This document shows, piece after piece, positions 23,347-31,584 of a stretch of DNA of 40,078 bases. Origin of the DNA: Bacteroidaceae bacterium (GTDB lineage: Bacteria > Bacteroidota > Bacteroidia > Bacteroidales > Bacteroidaceae); assembly GCA_017469525.1 (NCBI GenBank), contig JAFUGG010000075.1, positions 1 through 40,078 of the forward strand, given 5' to 3'. The translations under genes and the position numbers were made by a program. Position 1 is the first letter of the stretch. Each line of letters starts with the position of its first letter. Under the pieces are notes generated by a model. The model saw only the letters and a list, made by a program, of their open reading frames with translations, searched no databases and had not been told where the DNA came from.

Positions 23347-24900
23347 TTATAGCAGTTTTTTGAGGAGGGATGTGATGCTTACCTTGTCCTCGATGATGCT
23401 TCTCAGGTCGCTTATGGCAACGCGATGCTGTTCCATTGTGTCGCGGTCGCGGAGCGTTACAGTATTGTCCTGGAGCGTCTGCTGGTCCACGGTGACGCAA
23501 TAGGGGCAGCCTATGGCGTCCATGCGACGGTAGCGTTTGCCTATCTGGTCCTTCTCTTCGTACTTGCAATTGAAGTGGAAGCGGAGGTCATTGATGATTT
23601 CCTGAGCCTTCTCGGGCATTCCGTCCTTCTTCGTCAAGGGGAACACGGCGAGCTTCACCGGTGCGAGGGCAGCAGGGAGGTGCAGTACGGTGCGCGTCTG
23701 TCCGTCGGGAAGCTGTTGCTCCTCATAGCTGTGGCACATGATGGAAAGGAACATTCGGTCCACGCCAATGGAGGTCTCGATGACATACGGCGTATAGCTT
23801 TCGTTGCGGTCGGGGTCGAAGTACTCGATCTTCTTACCGCTGTACTTGGCATGCTGCGAGAGGTCGAAGTTCGTGCGGCTGTGTATGCCTTCCACTTCCT
23901 TGAAGCCGAAGGGCATACGGAACTCAATGTCTGTGGCAGCATTGGCATAGTGTGCGAGCTTGTCATGGTCGTGGAAGCGGTAGTTCTCTGCACCGAATCC
24001 GAGGTTCTGATGCCACTTCATGCGTGTCTCTTTCCATTTCTGGAACCAGTCGAGCTCTGTGCCGGGCTGGATGAAGAACTGCATCTCCATCTGTTCAAAC
24101 TCTCTCATGCGGAAGATGAACTGGCGGGCTACAATCTCGTTGCGGAAGGCCTTGCCTATTTGAGCAATGCCGAAGGGGAGCTTCATGCGGCCGGTCTTCT
24201 GGACGTTGAGGTAGTTGACGAAGATGCCTTGTGCCGTTTCGGGGCGGAGGTAGATGGTGCTGGCGCCATCGGCTGTGCTTCCCATCTCGGTCTTGAACAT
24301 GAGGTTGAACTGGCGGACGTCTGTCCAGTTGCGTGTCCCGCTGATTGGACAGACTATTTCCTCGTCGAGGATGATCTGCTTGAGTGCATCGAGGTCGATG
24401 CCACCCTCGGCGTTCATGGCCTCCTGATAGCGATGGTGGAGGTTGTCGTACTTCTGTTGGTTCTCCAGCACGCGCTCGTTTGTGGCGCGGAACTGTGCTT
24501 CGTCGAACTTGTCGCCGAAGCGTTTTGCTGCTTTATCAATCTCCTTCTGTATCTTGTCCTCGTACTTTGCCATCTGGTCTTCGATGAGTACGTCGGCTCT
24601 GTACCTCTTCTTTGAGTCGCGATTATCTATGAGGGGGTCGTTGAAGGCGTCCACGTGTCCGCTGGCCTTCCATGTAGTGGGGTGCATGAAGATAGCGGCG
24701 TCGATGCCCACGATGTTCTCGTGCAGGAGCACCATCGACTGCCACCAGTACTGCTTTATGTTATTCTTCAGCTCCACGCCGTTCTGTCCGTAGTCATAGA
24801 CAGCGCCAAGGCCGTCGTATATATCACTTGAGGGAAAAACGAAGCCGTACTCTTTGCAGTGCGACACTATCTTCTTGAAAACATCCTCTTGCTGTGCCAT
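23347..24900 (-). CDS. glyS: Glycyl-tRNA synthetase (alpha2 type)
   Basis: 517 residues, a single-chain class II synthetase of the dimeric type found in Bacteroidetes, not the alpha2-beta2 form. Motif 2 is seen in FRNEIVARQFIFRMREFEQMEMQFF, and motif 3 in IETSIGVDRMFLSIMCHSYEEQ. The C-terminal anticodon-binding domain begins near PVKLAVFPLTKKDGMP and ends with DLRSIIEDK. It charges tRNA-Gly. It is first in the unit with the FKBP-like lipoprotein, and divergent from a lipoprotein gene at 25097. Confidence 0.95.
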   Translation of the reverse strand: MAQQEDVFKKIVSHCKEYGFVFPSSDIYDGLGAVYDYGQNGVELKNNIKQYWWQSMVLLHENIVGIDAAIFMHPTTWKASGHVDAFNDPLIDNRDSKKRYRADVLIEDQMAKYEDKIQKEIDKAAKRFGDKFDEAQFRATNERVLENQQKYDNLHHRYQEAMNAEGGIDLDALKQIILDEEIVCPISGTRNWTDVRQFNLMFKTEMGSTADGASTIYLRPETAQGIFVNYLNVQKTGRMKLPFGIAQIGKAFRNEIVARQFIFRMREFEQMEMQFFIQPGTELDWFQKWKETRMKWHQNLGFGAENYRFHDHDKLAHYANAATDIEFRMPFGFKEVEGIHSRTNFDLSQHAKYSGKKIEYFDPDRNESYTPYVIETSIGVDRMFLSIMCHSYEEQQLPDGQTRTVLHLPAALAPVKLAVFPLTKKDGMPEKAQEIINDLRFHFNCKYEEKDQIGKRYRRMDAIGCPYCVTVDQQTLQDNTVTLRDRDTMEQHRVAISDLRSIIEDKVSITSLLKKLL

Positions 24901-24940
24901 TTTCTTATACCTTATTTTATTATACGAATATTTTTGCCTG

Positions 24941-24948
24941 CAAAGATA
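24941..24948 (-). promoter_or_regulatory. -7 box of glyS
   Basis: TATCTTTG on the minus strand, 40 bases before the ATG; no clear -33 box. Confidence 0.55.
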
Positions 24949-25029
24949 GCTAATCTTGCCGAAACTTGGTGCAGATTACGCACTTTTTCTTGTATAATAA
25001 GGCGCAGATGCAAAAAAAACGCCGCTTTT

Positions 25030-25061
25030 TTTGGTAGGAAACGAAAGATGTCGTAATTTTG
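25030..25061 (+). promoter_or_regulatory. Promoter of the lipoprotein gene at 25097
   Basis: TTTG (25030-25033), 20 bases, TAATTTTG (25054-25061); the ATG lies 35 bases on. Confidence 0.7.
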
Positions 25062-25096
25062 TCAAACCATAATGATAAAAACGCAAGACAACAGAT

Positions 25097-25789
25097 ATGA
25101 AAAGTTTCTTTTCAGGATTGATTTTGGCATCTGCCACATTACTTCTGGCCGGCTGCAATTCTTCCGACACTAAAGACGGCAAAGGCGAGGGCAAAGAAGC
25201 CGAGCAAACCATCGTGGACGAAGAGGTAGCGATGAGCACAGAACTCAAGAAGGTGCCGCTGCCATGCGAGAAGGAAAAGCTCTACACCGCATGGAGGCAG
25301 ATTGGTGTTGCCGAGACAACGAAGAAGAAAACACTTGACTACAAGGAACATACACCCGTCCTGTTTATTTCGACCGACTTAGACCACGACGACACTCCCG
25401 AGATTATCCTGCGGGGCGAACCGCCCTATGCAGCCATCTATTCCTTTATCAAGGACTCGCTGCACCTCATCACTTTTGTCGACCATCATGAGCTTGGACT
25501 TGCCATCACGCCGGACGGCGCCATCCTCAGAAACGGCGTCAGCTCCGATGGCGCGTCCATTTCCGAATTCATCAGGCTGAAAGACAGCAAGGTGTCTGCT
25601 TCCGGAGCAGTCCGCGAGACGTTTGCCATCAGGAACGGCGCTATGGTCTCAACGGGCAAGAAATACCAGCTCCGCAACGACTCGGCGATGGTGGAAGTCA
25701 CGGCAGACGATTTCCAGAAGGTTGCGCCCCAGCAAAATGCAACCTACCTGGAAGACATCGAGGGCTGGGAAGACTTCAGGAAGCCTTGA
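25097..25789 (+). CDS. Lipoprotein of unknown function
   Basis: 230 residues. The signal sequence ends in LLAGC, giving lipidated Cys at residue 20, followed by a short charged linker (SSDTKDGKGEGKEAE). The centre has LFISTDLDHDDTPEIILRGEPPYAAIYSF, a pattern like the Asp-rich turns of FG-GAP/VCBS calcium-binding repeats, and the rest is beta-rich. No enzyme motif is seen. It is transcribed alone, divergent from glyS, with its own consensus promoter and a good terminator. Confidence 0.78.
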   Translation: MKSFFSGLILASATLLLAGCNSSDTKDGKGEGKEAEQTIVDEEVAMSTELKKVPLPCEKEKLYTAWRQIGVAETTKKKTLDYKEHTPVLFISTDLDHDDTPEIILRGEPPYAAIYSFIKDSLHLITFVDHHELGLAITPDGAILRNGVSSDGASISEFIRLKDSKVSASGAVRETFAIRNGAMVSTGKKYQLRNDSAMVEVTADDFQKVAPQQNATYLEDIEGWEDFRKP

Positions 25790-25836
25790 AACCCGCCTGT
25801 AGAATTTGGCAGCCCAACATTTCCGGCTGCGTCAAC

Positions 25837-25872
25837 AATACCTCCGTAAGCACTTTTTCGGAGGTATTTTTC
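25837..25872 (+). terminator. Terminator after the 25097 lipoprotein gene
   Basis: AATACCTCCG (25837-25846) pairs with CGGAGGTATT (25859-25868), 12-base loop, then a T run. Confidence 0.82.
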
Positions 25873-26223
25873 GTGAAAAATCCTTGACAAAATTTGACGG
25901 TTCATTATGGCAAATCTGCCAACCAAGCATGCCGCGTCGGTCAAGGTAATAGCCTTTGTTGGCAAAAGTACTATGCCACGTTGACTATTTCGGCATAGTT
26001 CGTTGGCCGTTTCTTTACGCCAATTTTGGCGAGATTTTACGTCTAATTTATCAGCATAACTCCATAAGATAATACTTTCTTAACATTGCATCGTAAAATC
26101 CACTTTTGTAACTTGTTAATTTCCAGTGCAAATTCGATTTAAGCCATTTTTTCGGCTTTGGAGTAGAAAAGTACCGGAACGGAGAAAAAAGTCCGTCAGA
26201 ATCGACGTCTTCGGGAAAAATCT
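25873..26223. other. Hairpin-rich non-coding region between convergent genes
   Basis: About 350 bases without a supported gene. Inverted repeats seen: ACTATGCC/GGCATAGT (25970 and 25992), CGCCA/TGGCG (26019 and 26027), AAGCC/GGCTT (26141 and 26154) and ACGGA/TCCGT near 26173. A minus-strand TACTTTTG (25963-25970) resembles a -7 box but lacks a -33. It could encode a small RNA or only hold terminators. Confidence 0.4.
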
Positions 26224-27435
26224 TTACAAAACTGCCCGCATTACGCCGCTGGCGGGACGGCCTGCGAGAAGTTCATTTCGCATGTAATCCATGTAGGGAG
26301 CAACGTGTTGGAAGAAAATCTGATAGCCTGCGCAGAGGTAATTCAAGCCCGGCTCGCCGTCGGCCGTCTTGAGGAAACGCAGTCGGGGGCACTCTCCGTG
26401 GCAAGCCTTAAGCCATTGGCACTCACGACACTGACGGGGGAGTGCCTCCTTCTTCAAGCGCGAGAAGTGGCTTTGCTTAGTGCCGTAGAGCATCTGCGGC
26501 AGCCCGTGCGTGCGTATGTTGCCTAATTTATATTGCGGAAAGACAAAGTGGTCGCAGCTGTAAACATCGCCGTTGTGCTCCATGACCGCAGCATGGCCGC
26601 ACTCTTCGGCATAGACGCAGACGCCAGGCTCCACGCCCATCCAGCCGGCGAGGGTGGCATCAAAGAGCTGGACGAAGACGTCCCCGACGTCATGCTTCAC
26701 CCATTCGTCGAAGATGGAGCACATGAACCTGCCCCACTCCTCCGGCCGGATGCTGAAAGGTGCAATGGGGCAATCCTCGTCGAATACCTGTGCCAGATGC
26801 CGGCCGTCGCTGTGCTGCTTGATACGCTCAATGACGGGACTGACCTGGAGGTATTTGCAATGAAGTTCATCACGGAAGAACTTGTAGAAAGCCAATGGGT
26901 CTTGGGCGTTGTAATGGTTGGCTGTTGCCATCGCATTCCACTCGACATGATAGTCGTTCAGCAGCTTTATGCCGTCCACCACACGCTGCCACGTGCCACG
27001 TCCCTGAACGTCGTGTCGGTAGGCATCGTGCTGTTCTTCGGTGCCGTCAATGCTGATGCCGACCAGCCAACCCTCGTCGTGAAGGAACTGGCACCACTCC
27101 GGCGTGAGCAGCGTGCCGTTGGTCTGGATGCTGTTACTGATGCGTTTGCCGCGGCCATAGTATTGCTGCAGACGCACCGCTTGCTTATAGAAGCTCAGCG
27201 GCCGCAGCATGGGCTCTCCTCCGTGCCACGTGAAAAGCACGTCAGGCGTCTGCTGCAACTGGATATAATCGCGGATGTATTGCTCCAAGAGCTTGTCCGT
27301 CATTGTCCCTCTGTGCTGCTCCGAAAGATGTTGCTTCTCGAGGTAATAGCAATACTCGCAGCGCAGGTTGCACTGCGGACCGGCGGGCTTTGCCATCACA
27401 TAAAGCGGACGGGCGAAGGGATAGGCTGTGCTCAT
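26224..27435 (-). CDS. Radical SAM enzyme, anaerobic sulfatase-maturase type
   Basis: 403 residues. The start at 27435 overlaps the permease stop by 4 bases (ATGA). The [4Fe-4S] SAM-binding motif is CNLRCEYC with YYLEK (CxxxCxxC), followed by FTWHGGEPMLR, SIQTNGTLL and VGISIDGTEEQHDAYR. A C-terminal SPASM-like set of Cys follows: CVYAEECGHAAVMEHNGDVYSCDHFVFP, and CRECQWLKACHGECPR. This is the anSME layout, which turns an active-site Cys or Ser of sulfatases to formylglycine. No sulfatase is in the window, so it probably serves enzymes elsewhere. The link to the LolE-like gene is by operon only. Confidence 0.88.
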   Translation of the reverse strand: MSTAYPFARPLYVMAKPAGPQCNLRCEYCYYLEKQHLSEQHRGTMTDKLLEQYIRDYIQLQQTPDVLFTWHGGEPMLRPLSFYKQAVRLQQYYGRGKRISNSIQTNGTLLTPEWCQFLHDEGWLVGISIDGTEEQHDAYRHDVQGRGTWQRVVDGIKLLNDYHVEWNAMATANHYNAQDPLAFYKFFRDELHCKYLQVSPVIERIKQHSDGRHLAQVFDEDCPIAPFSIRPEEWGRFMCSIFDEWVKHDVGDVFVQLFDATLAGWMGVEPGVCVYAEECGHAAVMEHNGDVYSCDHFVFPQYKLGNIRTHGLPQMLYGTKQSHFSRLKKEALPRQCRECQWLKACHGECPRLRFLKTADGEPGLNYLCAGYQIFFQHVAPYMDYMRNELLAGRPASGVMRAVL

Positions 27436-28658
27436 AGTATCTTCTTCGTGAGGTAACGGACGGGATACCATATCGCAAGCCAGCCGACAACGAGGACTGT
27501 GACGAGGACAAGCAGGATGTCCGTCCAATAGACGCTCACGGGATAGGCCTCGATAATGAAGCTGCCGTCGCTGTCACCCATCGTGACAAGGCCAAACTCC
27601 TGCTGAATCCAGCACAGCACGCCACCCAGCACGAGGCCGAGCAATGCTCCTGCCAGGCTGATGAGGAAGCCTTCCAGACGGAACACGGTGCGTATCTGCG
27701 AGTCGTTAGCGCCGAGGCTGCGGAGCGTCTGGATGTCCTGTCGCTTGTCTATCATCAGCATCGAGAGCGAACCTATGATGTTGAAACAAGCCACTAATAA
27801 TATAAAGGAAAGAAAGACATAGGAGATGAGCTTCTCCACACGCATGACGCGGAAGACGTCGCTCTGCTGCTCGTAGCGGTCCTCGACCTTGAAGCGTTCG
27901 CCAAGCTCCGCTTGTAGGGACTTCTTGATACGTTCCATCTTGATGCCTTCACGCAGCTTCAGCTCCACTGCCGACACTTTGCCTTGCCTGTCGAAGAGCT
28001 TCTGAGCGAACTGCAAGCTGGTGAGGATGTAACCTCTGTCATACTTTGCCTGACGCACCATGAAGACCACCCCGGGGCTTTGCAGCTCGTCGTGATTGAA
28101 AGAGGAGAGTGGGTTGCCGATGTTCACACGCTCGCCTTTCTTCGGAGCATACACTTGGAGCGGGTTCTCGAAGCTGGCCGAGAGACCCAGCTCTTGCGCC
28201 AGCTGGATGCCGAGAATGCCATACTCCAAGACGTCGGCGTGCAGGAAGAACGTTCCTTCGCCGTAGAGGATGTCCTCGATATGCCCCTGCTTCGTGATGT
28301 TGTCGGCAACGCCTTTAATGGTCACGACCTGTTGCTTGCTGTTCTGCACCACGAGGGCTTGGCCTTCGAGGACTGGCGTAAAGACTTCCACAGCGTCGTT
28401 CGTCTTGAGCCGAAGCAGTGTCTTGTCGTTCAGGCTGACGGCTTGTCCGTCCCTGGGAGTGATGCGCAATTCGGGATCGAACGCAGTGAAGAGGTCCGCC
28501 ACGAGGTCTTGAAAGCCATTGAAGACGCTCAGCGTGACCACCATCGCCATTGTTGCCACAGCCACGCCAAGCACCGAGATGCCGCTGATAATGTTGATGG
28601 CATGGTGACTCTTCTTGGCGAAGAGGTATCTTCTCGCTATGAACAGCTCATAGTTCAT
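27432..28658 (-). CDS. LolC/LolE-type FtsX-family permease, second paralogue
   Basis: 408 residues. N-terminal SHHAINIISGISVLGVAVATMAMVVTLSVFNGFQ is the first membrane helix with the typical LolC/E start; a periplasmic domain of about 200 residues follows, then three C-terminal helices (about 275-300, 325-345 and 375-400). IDKRQDIQTLRSLGANDSQIRTVF is the conserved cytoplasmic loop that couples to the ATPase. It is part of an rbfA-lolE-radical SAM run on the minus strand. It is similar in layout to the permease at 5738, and the two may form a LolC/LolE pair encoded apart. Confidence 0.87.
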   Translation of the reverse strand: MNYELFIARRYLFAKKSHHAINIISGISVLGVAVATMAMVVTLSVFNGFQDLVADLFTAFDPELRITPRDGQAVSLNDKTLLRLKTNDAVEVFTPVLEGQALVVQNSKQQVVTIKGVADNITKQGHIEDILYGEGTFFLHADVLEYGILGIQLAQELGLSASFENPLQVYAPKKGERVNIGNPLSSFNHDELQSPGVVFMVRQAKYDRGYILTSLQFAQKLFDRQGKVSAVELKLREGIKMERIKKSLQAELGERFKVEDRYEQQSDVFRVMRVEKLISYVFLSFILLVACFNIIGSLSMLMIDKRQDIQTLRSLGANDSQIRTVFRLEGFLISLAGALLGLVLGGVLCWIQQEFGLVTMGDSDGSFIIEAYPVSVYWTDILLVLVTVLVVGWLAIWYPVRYLTKKIL

Positions 28659-28668
28659 ATATTCTGGT

Positions 28669-28761
28669 GGCTGGAGGTTAGGGGTTAGGGGTTAGAGAAA
28701 TGTTTGGGCTCCAGACAAGAGCCACAGGTGTTCTCTAACCACTAACCTCTAACCACTAACC
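28669..28761. repeat. Inverted pair of 7-mer arrays with central hairpin (GGTTAGA family, copy 1)
   Basis: Left arm 28669-28696: GGCTGGA then GGTTAGG, GGTTAGG, GGTTAGA (28 bases). Right arm 28734-28761: TCTAACC, ACTAACC, TCTAACC, ACTAACC (28 bases), the inverse. Between them GGCTC/GAGCC forms a hairpin. It fills the gap between the rbfA stop and the permease ATG. A second copy is at 38669-38769. Confidence 0.85.
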
Positions 28762-28764
28762 TCT

Positions 28765-29100
28765 TTATTTATGAAGGAGTTCGTCAATATGTTCGACGTA
28801 ATCCAGAGAATCGTCCACAAAGAACTTGAGCTCAGGGATGATGCGGAGCTGCTTGCCTACTCTGGTGCCAAGCTCATAGCGTACCTGTCGCTGGTTCGTG
28901 TTGATGTTCTGCACGATTTCCTGTGCCTTCTCGCTTGGAAAGACACTGAGGTAGGCACGGCACACGCTCAGGTCGGGGCTGATGCGGCAGGCACTGACGC
29001 TCACCAACACGCCTCGCATCTGGCTTGTCTGCCTTTGGAAGATGTCGCTCAACTCCTTCTGAATGAGGCGGGCTATCTTGTTCTGTCTGGTTGTTTCCAT
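28765..29100 (-). CDS. rbfA: Ribosome-binding factor A
   Basis: 111 residues, the standard RbfA length. ETTRQNKIARLIQKELSDIFQ opens the fold, with GVLVSVSACRISPDLSVCRAYLSVF and ELGTRVGKQLRIIPELKFFVDDSLDYVEHIDELL, the KH-like core and C-terminal helix. RbfA binds the small subunit during 16S maturation at helix 1. It is followed by the LolE-like gene, with a repeat element in the 106-base gap. Confidence 0.93.
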   Translation of the reverse strand: METTRQNKIARLIQKELSDIFQRQTSQMRGVLVSVSACRISPDLSVCRAYLSVFPSEKAQEIVQNINTNQRQVRYELGTRVGKQLRIIPELKFFVDDSLDYVEHIDELLHK

Positions 29101-29108
29101 AGTTGTTT

Positions 29109-29144
29109 CGGAGTAATCGGAGTATTCGGAATAATCAGAGTGCT
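29109..29144. repeat. 36-bp array of four 9-mers before rbfA
   Basis: CGGAGTAAT, CGGAGTATT, CGGAATAAT, CAGAGTGCT fill 36 bases between the peptidase stop and the rbfA start, the same geometry as the array at 20648. Confidence 0.72.
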
Positions 29145-29161
29145 CAGGGGAAGACGCTTTC

Positions 29162-30529
29162 TTAGTCTTCTTCCTGGAACATGGGGTCCCATGCGGGAAG
29201 GCGGACGGGCTTTTGCTTCATCAGTTCGAGGACGCTCTGGGGGCAGTAGCGACGGTTTACGACGACACGGAACATGTACTCCCTGAACCATTCATCCGTC
29301 ATGAGGATGTAGCCGTTGGCGCCGCTGGAGGAGCCCCAACTGTTCTCCACCTTCCACTTCTTTGCCTTGCCTTCGCCATCGAGGTCAACTGCCATGAGCG
29401 TCATGGCGTGTGTGCTGCCGCTGTCGAACGTCTCGATGCGCTGCTTCTTGTTCATTCCGAAGGTCGTACCAAGCAGACTTCCGTAGTCGTAGTTCTTTAG
29501 GTCTGCAAAGCCGGTACTGCGGTCGAGGAACTTACCCACGTCGCAGCTGAAGTACATCTGGCAACTGTCCTTGAGCGAGGCAATGGCGATGCTCTCCAGC
29601 TCGTCGATAGGCAGGTTGACGTACAGCCAGTTGTGTCCGTCGTAGACATGGCGGTCGTAGTCAATCTCATAGACTTTGCCAAAGGGACGGCTCGGGTCGT
29701 TCATGAGCATGACATAGTCCTTGTTGAGGTCCTCGCCTTCGTCTATGCAGTAAGTCTTGAAGAAGTCGAGGGGCTTGTAAGTCTTTCCTTTCCACGTGAA
29801 CTCTGCAGGCGGCACGCCGTAAGCCATGACGAGCATACGATAGACGGTGCCCAGTTGCTCCACCTTGAGCTGTTGGAGTTGCTTCTCACTCATGCCTGCT
29901 TCGCTCTTCTCGCGCAGGGTGATGCCGAACTCACGGAGCTTCCTTTTGAGATGTCCGCAGAACTCGCTGGTGCTGTTGCTGACGTACGTCTCGGGCATCA
30001 CGTCGGCAGGCACTACGCCATACTTCGTGGCGAGGTCGGCAACGCCTGTGTAGGTGCCGCCATCGGAGAGCGGATGCTGGAAGAGCCAGCGCACCATCTC
30101 GTCGTCGATGGGCTTTTTGCGGGTGTCGATGATGCCTTGCAGGAAGAGGTTGCTCTTCTCGAGTTGGTCGTAGAAGAAGAGGTAACACTGGCTCAAGACG
30201 AAGTTCTCCGTGCCAAGCTTCTTCATGGCGCGGCCGCGCAGGACGTTGAGTCCGGTGAAGAGCCAGCAACGGCCACTGCTCTCCTGGTCTGTGATGCCCG
30301 TGTTCTTCACCTCGATGGAGAAGTTCTTGTCCTTTGTTCCGGCGTTCTCTTGGTTGATGGCCATCTTCTGAATGCCGACGTTGCTGATGGCATTGCGGAT
30401 GGCTTTCTCTGCCGGAGTGCCTGTGTAGCTGCCCTCCAACTGCTTGAGCACGTCGGGCGTGATGCCGGTCTGCGCACTGACGAGGGTGCAGACGAGCAGT
30501 GAAAAGGTTAATAGTATCGGTTTCTTCAT
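29162..30529 (-). CDS. C1-family peptidase (aminopeptidase C / bleomycin hydrolase-like), exported
   Basis: 455 residues. Signal peptide MKKPILLTFSLLVCTLVSAQ. Catalytic parts: ITDQESSGRCWLFTGLNVLR with the oxyanion Gln and nucleophile Cys (about 96-105), GSTHAMTLMAVD with the His (about 380) and WKVENSWGSSSGANGYILM with the Asn. This is the bleomycin hydrolase/PepC subfamily, normally cytosolic hexameric aminopeptidases, but the Bacteroidetes forms carry a signal peptide and probably act in the periplasm or on the surface. rbfA follows on the same strand after 61 bases. Confidence 0.9.
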   Translation of the reverse strand: MKKPILLTFSLLVCTLVSAQTGITPDVLKQLEGSYTGTPAEKAIRNAISNVGIQKMAINQENAGTKDKNFSIEVKNTGITDQESSGRCWLFTGLNVLRGRAMKKLGTENFVLSQCYLFFYDQLEKSNLFLQGIIDTRKKPIDDEMVRWLFQHPLSDGGTYTGVADLATKYGVVPADVMPETYVSNSTSEFCGHLKRKLREFGITLREKSEAGMSEKQLQQLKVEQLGTVYRMLVMAYGVPPAEFTWKGKTYKPLDFFKTYCIDEGEDLNKDYVMLMNDPSRPFGKVYEIDYDRHVYDGHNWLYVNLPIDELESIAIASLKDSCQMYFSCDVGKFLDRSTGFADLKNYDYGSLLGTTFGMNKKQRIETFDSGSTHAMTLMAVDLDGEGKAKKWKVENSWGSSSGANGYILMTDEWFREYMFRVVVNRRYCPQSVLELMKQKPVRLPAWDPMFQEED

Positions 30530-30559
30530 GACATGATGTGATTAGTTGTTATTGCTTTG

Positions 30560-30567
30560 CAAAGGTA
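30560..30567 (-). promoter_or_regulatory. -7 box of the peptidase gene
   Basis: TACCTTTG on the minus strand, 30 bases before the ATG, with CTTG at 30587-30590, 19 bases upstream. Confidence 0.6.
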
Positions 30568-30649
30568 GCGAAAATAATCGAGACGGCAAGGGTTTCCGTC
30601 TGCTTTTTATCGTATAAAGTAAGAAAGCGGCACGGACCGCTCTCCGAGG

Positions 30650-31279
30650 CTACCGTCCGAAGCATCCGGGTGCGGGGCGGTAGCGTGTCTGCGAGCCTGT
30701 CCCTTCGCGGACGAGGGAGCCGTCGGCCGTAAGGCGTTGCAGCAAGGAGGTCACTCTGTGCTTGGAGAGAACCTGCCCGAAGGCAAAGACCACATCTTTG
30801 TGCGTGATGGTGTCCTGCTTGGCAAAGAGCTCCGCAAGCCGCTGCCCCACCTCATCCGAATCGGTAAAGGCTGGCCCGCAGCTGGGAACCTGCTCCACCT
30901 GAAAGCGTTGCACCTCCCTGCGCCATTCGCGGTCTGGCTGGAAGATGATGTTGTCCACGCGCACATCACGTCCATGATAGTTGCCTGCATTCATTTCTAT
31001 CTTTCCCTTCAGACTAAGGCGGAAGGTGCCGATTCCTGGCAGACGGACGGGCTTGCCGTCCTCCATCTCGTGCATCATGATGCGTCTCACCTCGCTCAGG
31101 GCATGGGCAATGTCGCTCCCGCGGAGTAGCGACCCCCAGTGACCCTCGTTCTGAAACGCCACGACATCAACGGTCGGCTGGTGCTCGGCACGCGGCTGGA
31201 GGCCTGCCACAACACCCTCCTCCGCAGGACGCTCCTCGGGAAGTATCCTGCGCTTCGCTACTGTAAATCTGATTGCCAT
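30650..31279 (-). CDS. HU-like DNA-binding protein with extra C-terminal domain
   Basis: 209 residues from ATG 31279, preceded by a good promoter; a longer frame would run through the repeat array and promoter. MAIRFTVAKRRILP opens as in Bacteroidetes HU-related (histone-like, TIGR01201-type) proteins; LLRGSDIAHALSEVRRIMMHEMEDGKPVRLPGIGTFRLSLKG is the helical body and arm start. HU-like proteins of this group are normally about 120-160 residues. The last 70 residues here (ITHKDVVFAFGQVLSKHRVTSLLQRLTADGSLVREGTGSQTRYRPA) look like a winged helix. The domain pair suggests a nucleoid or gene-specific DNA-binding role; function is unproven. Confidence 0.75.
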   Translation of the reverse strand: MAIRFTVAKRRILPEERPAEEGVVAGLQPRAEHQPTVDVVAFQNEGHWGSLLRGSDIAHALSEVRRIMMHEMEDGKPVRLPGIGTFRLSLKGKIEMNAGNYHGRDVRVDNIIFQPDREWRREVQRFQVEQVPSCGPAFTDSDEVGQRLAELFAKQDTITHKDVVFAFGQVLSKHRVTSLLQRLTADGSLVREGTGSQTRYRPAPGCFGR

Positions 31280-31317
31280 AGTCTCCTCTTGTTTCTCTTT
31301 CCTGTCTGATTGCCCTG

Positions 31318-31349
31318 CAAAGTTAGGCAAAATGTTCCACATGGCCAAA
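31318..31349 (-). promoter_or_regulatory. Promoter of the HU-like gene
   Basis: On the minus strand TTTG (31346-31349), 20 bases, TAACTTTG (31318-31325), 39 bases before the ATG. Confidence 0.75.
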
Positions 31350-31376
31350 TGTTTTGCCAGAAAAATGCAGTTGAGT

Positions 31377-31442
31377 TGTTCGAACGGTGCGCACCGGTCG
31401 ATGGAACGATGCGCATGGGTCGATGGAACGATGCGCATGGGT
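31377..31442. repeat. 22-bp period tandem array, family D (three units)
   Basis: Units at 31377, 31399 and 31421; the last two are identical (CGATGGAACGATGCGCATGG plus GT). The first carries the same layout with CGGTGCGCACCG, a perfect 12-base palindrome; the others centre on ATGCGCAT. The array lies between the divergent promoters of the HU-like gene and manA. Confidence 0.88.
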
Positions 31443-31534
31443 CAAACTCTTCTCGCTGCCGCCTCAGCTCGGGCAGAATAACTCTGGAAGTCACGAAACT
31501 TTCCGCTTTTTCGTTCTTTTTGTAGCACTTTTCC

Positions 31535-31565
31535 TTTGCCATCCCGATAATTTTGTTTATTTTTG
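31535..31565 (+). promoter_or_regulatory. Promoter of the manA-ROK-MFS operon
   Basis: TTTG (31535-31538), 19 bases, TATTTTTG (31558-31565): full consensus, 19 bases before the ATG. Confidence 0.85.
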
Positions 31566-31584
31566 CAGTGAAAATATATAATGT

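Noticed and set aside
29101..29161. Leader peptide or attenuator before rbfA
   Set aside because: The gap is filled by a 9-mer array and no short frame with biased amino acids or competing stems is present.
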